From positions 124,001 to 188,000 of the forward strand of contig NZ_FNUS01000001.1 in the NCBI RefSeq assembly GCF_900108025.1: 64,000 nucleotides of DNA, given 5' to 3'. Origin of the DNA: Halpernia humi (GTDB lineage Bacteria > Bacteroidota > Bacteroidia > Flavobacteriales > Weeksellaceae). The notes beneath the pieces were generated by a model. The model was not told where the DNA came from and did not search any database. It was given only the letters and a program-made list of their open reading frames with translations. The translations under genes were made by a program, and so were the position numbers. This document shows, piece after piece, positions 63,272-64,000 of the stretch. Each line of letters begins with the position of its first letter. Position 1 is the stretch's first letter.

Positions 63272-64000
63272 ATGGCTTTCAACGAAGATTCTCGCGTAAA
63301 AATTCCTGCAATACTGCATTTGATGCGTTTGGGATATCAATATATTTCGAAAGGAGAGCAAAAGAGAATTGAAGAAAGCAACATATTTCCTGATATTTTT
63401 AAAGAAAGTCTGCAGAGAATAAATCCTGAAGTTAGCGATGCAGAACTGGATTTGTTATTGGATGAAATCAATTTGAAGTTGGATTTTGAAGATTTGGGAG
63501 AAGATTTCTACAAAAATTTGGTTTCTGGTTCGGGAATTAAATTAATAGATTTTGAAAATTTTAATAACAATTCTTTTCACGTTACTACAGAACTGACTTG
63601 TAAAAATGAAGACGAGGAGTTTCGTCCAGATATTACGATTTTAATTAATGGATTGCCTTTAGCGTTTATCGAAGTGAAAAAACCCAACAATAAAGAAGGT
63701 GTTTTGGATGAACGCAAAAGAATGAATGCGAGATTTAAAAATAAAAAATTCCGGAAGTTCGCCAATATTACGCAGTTGATGATCTTTTCCAATAATATGG
63801 AATATGAAGATGGCGTGATAGAGCCAATTCAAGGTGCGTATTATACCACTTCGGCTTATGCAGATTTAAGGTTTAATTATTTTCGTGAAGATGCAGATTT
63901 CCCAGTAATCACCAAATTTATTCCTGATTCTGAAGCACTGGAAAATTTTGTTTTGAAAGATAATAATTTGAGTGCGATAAAACATTCACCAGAATTTATC
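63272..64000 (+). CDS. hsdR: Type I restriction endonuclease subunit R, 5' part
   Basis: 243 codons from ATG 63272, open to the window end. This is the HsdR N-terminal nuclease domain: D120 in FRPDITIL and E134-x-K136 in FIEVKKP give D-x13-E-x-K; QLMIFSNNMEY and the YYTTSAY.DLRF segment follow. The helicase part, and hsdM/hsdS, would lie beyond the window. HsdR cuts unmodified DNA after ATP-driven translocation. It lies downstream of the WYL/AAA genes. Confidence 0.9.
   Translation, partial: MAFNEDSRVKIPAILHLMRLGYQYISKGEQKRIEESNIFPDIFKESLQRINPEVSDAELDLLLDEINLKLDFEDLGEDFYKNLVSGSGIKLIDFENFNNNSFHVTTELTCKNEDEEFRPDITILINGLPLAFIEVKKPNNKEGVLDERKRMNARFKNKKFRKFANITQLMIFSNNMEYEDGVIEPIQGAYYTTSAYADLRFNYFREDADFPVITKFIPDSEALENFVLKDNNLSAIKHSPEFI

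Overview
The window looks like a chromosomal segment of a Bacteroidota bacterium, most likely class Flavobacteriia (Weeksellaceae, Chryseobacterium-like). The reasons are strong A+T bias, promoters of the Bacteroidota type (TTTG, about 20 nt, TAnnTTTG), few Shine-Dalgarno sequences, a fused E1 alpha/beta 2-oxo acid dehydrogenase, TPR-AraC and TPR-histidine kinase regulators, and patatin, DUF4286 and acyl-CoA reductase genes in typical flavobacterial form. The lineage is an inference from gene content; no rRNA or tRNA gene was seen.

Layout. 0-7.6 kb: two paralogous exported CFI-box proteins, ahcY, a DUF1697 protein, then a TPR-AraC membrane regulator divergent from two nearly identical 63-aa exported peptides, followed by a tandem array of ~100-bp units that each carry a terminator. 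7.7-17.4 kb: fused E1 dehydrogenase, an ECF sigma factor with a TM/TonB-plug/vWA protein, a hypothetical membrane protein, a 55-aa exported peptide with a structured leader, and a TPR histidine kinase with its response regulator. 17.5-23.6 kb: a ten-gene, one-direction accessory cluster (small Cys/His protein, YegP-like protein, PD-(D/E)XK nuclease, TM2 protein, Cys-rich SH3 lipoprotein, DUF6804-like protein, TerB-like protein, coiled-coil membrane protein, vWA-like lipoprotein), bounded by terminators on both sides. 23.6-25.4 kb: a GbsR/MarR regulator and three small membrane proteins, with matching palindromes at both promoters.

25.4-53.7 kb is mostly housekeeping: lpdA, VIT-family transporter, patatin, dgkA, M28 peptidase, K+ channel, serC-serA-DUF1015, ferredoxin, acyl-CoA reductase, Bax-inhibitor-like protein, gyrA, a TPR protein, a DtxR-type regulator, a threonine-aldolase-like enzyme, a second M28 peptidase, Mrp and NifU-like Fe-S proteins, SGNH hydrolase-ppx-ppk1, cytochrome c and dnaK.

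53.7-64 kb is an accessory, defence-island-like region: HipB-HipA, a class II Fic protein, an AAA+ ATPase, a small Asp-box protein, a WYL regulator with a DUF2779 (Cas4-like plus DnaQ-like) nuclease, an unknown protein and the 5' part of a type I restriction hsdR. Three partial copies of the AAA gene's promoter and 5' end bracket the hipBA and fic cassettes. The AAA, Asp-box, WYL-DUF2779 and unknown genes share a promoter design: a CGCC(A/T)nnTTT(T/C)G motif exactly 26 nt upstream of the -7 box. This suggests one regulon, probably under the WYL protein, and is the best candidate here for an undescribed system. A second candidate is the pairing of small exported peptides with TPR-containing membrane regulators (5-6.6 kb and 14.8-17.4 kb).
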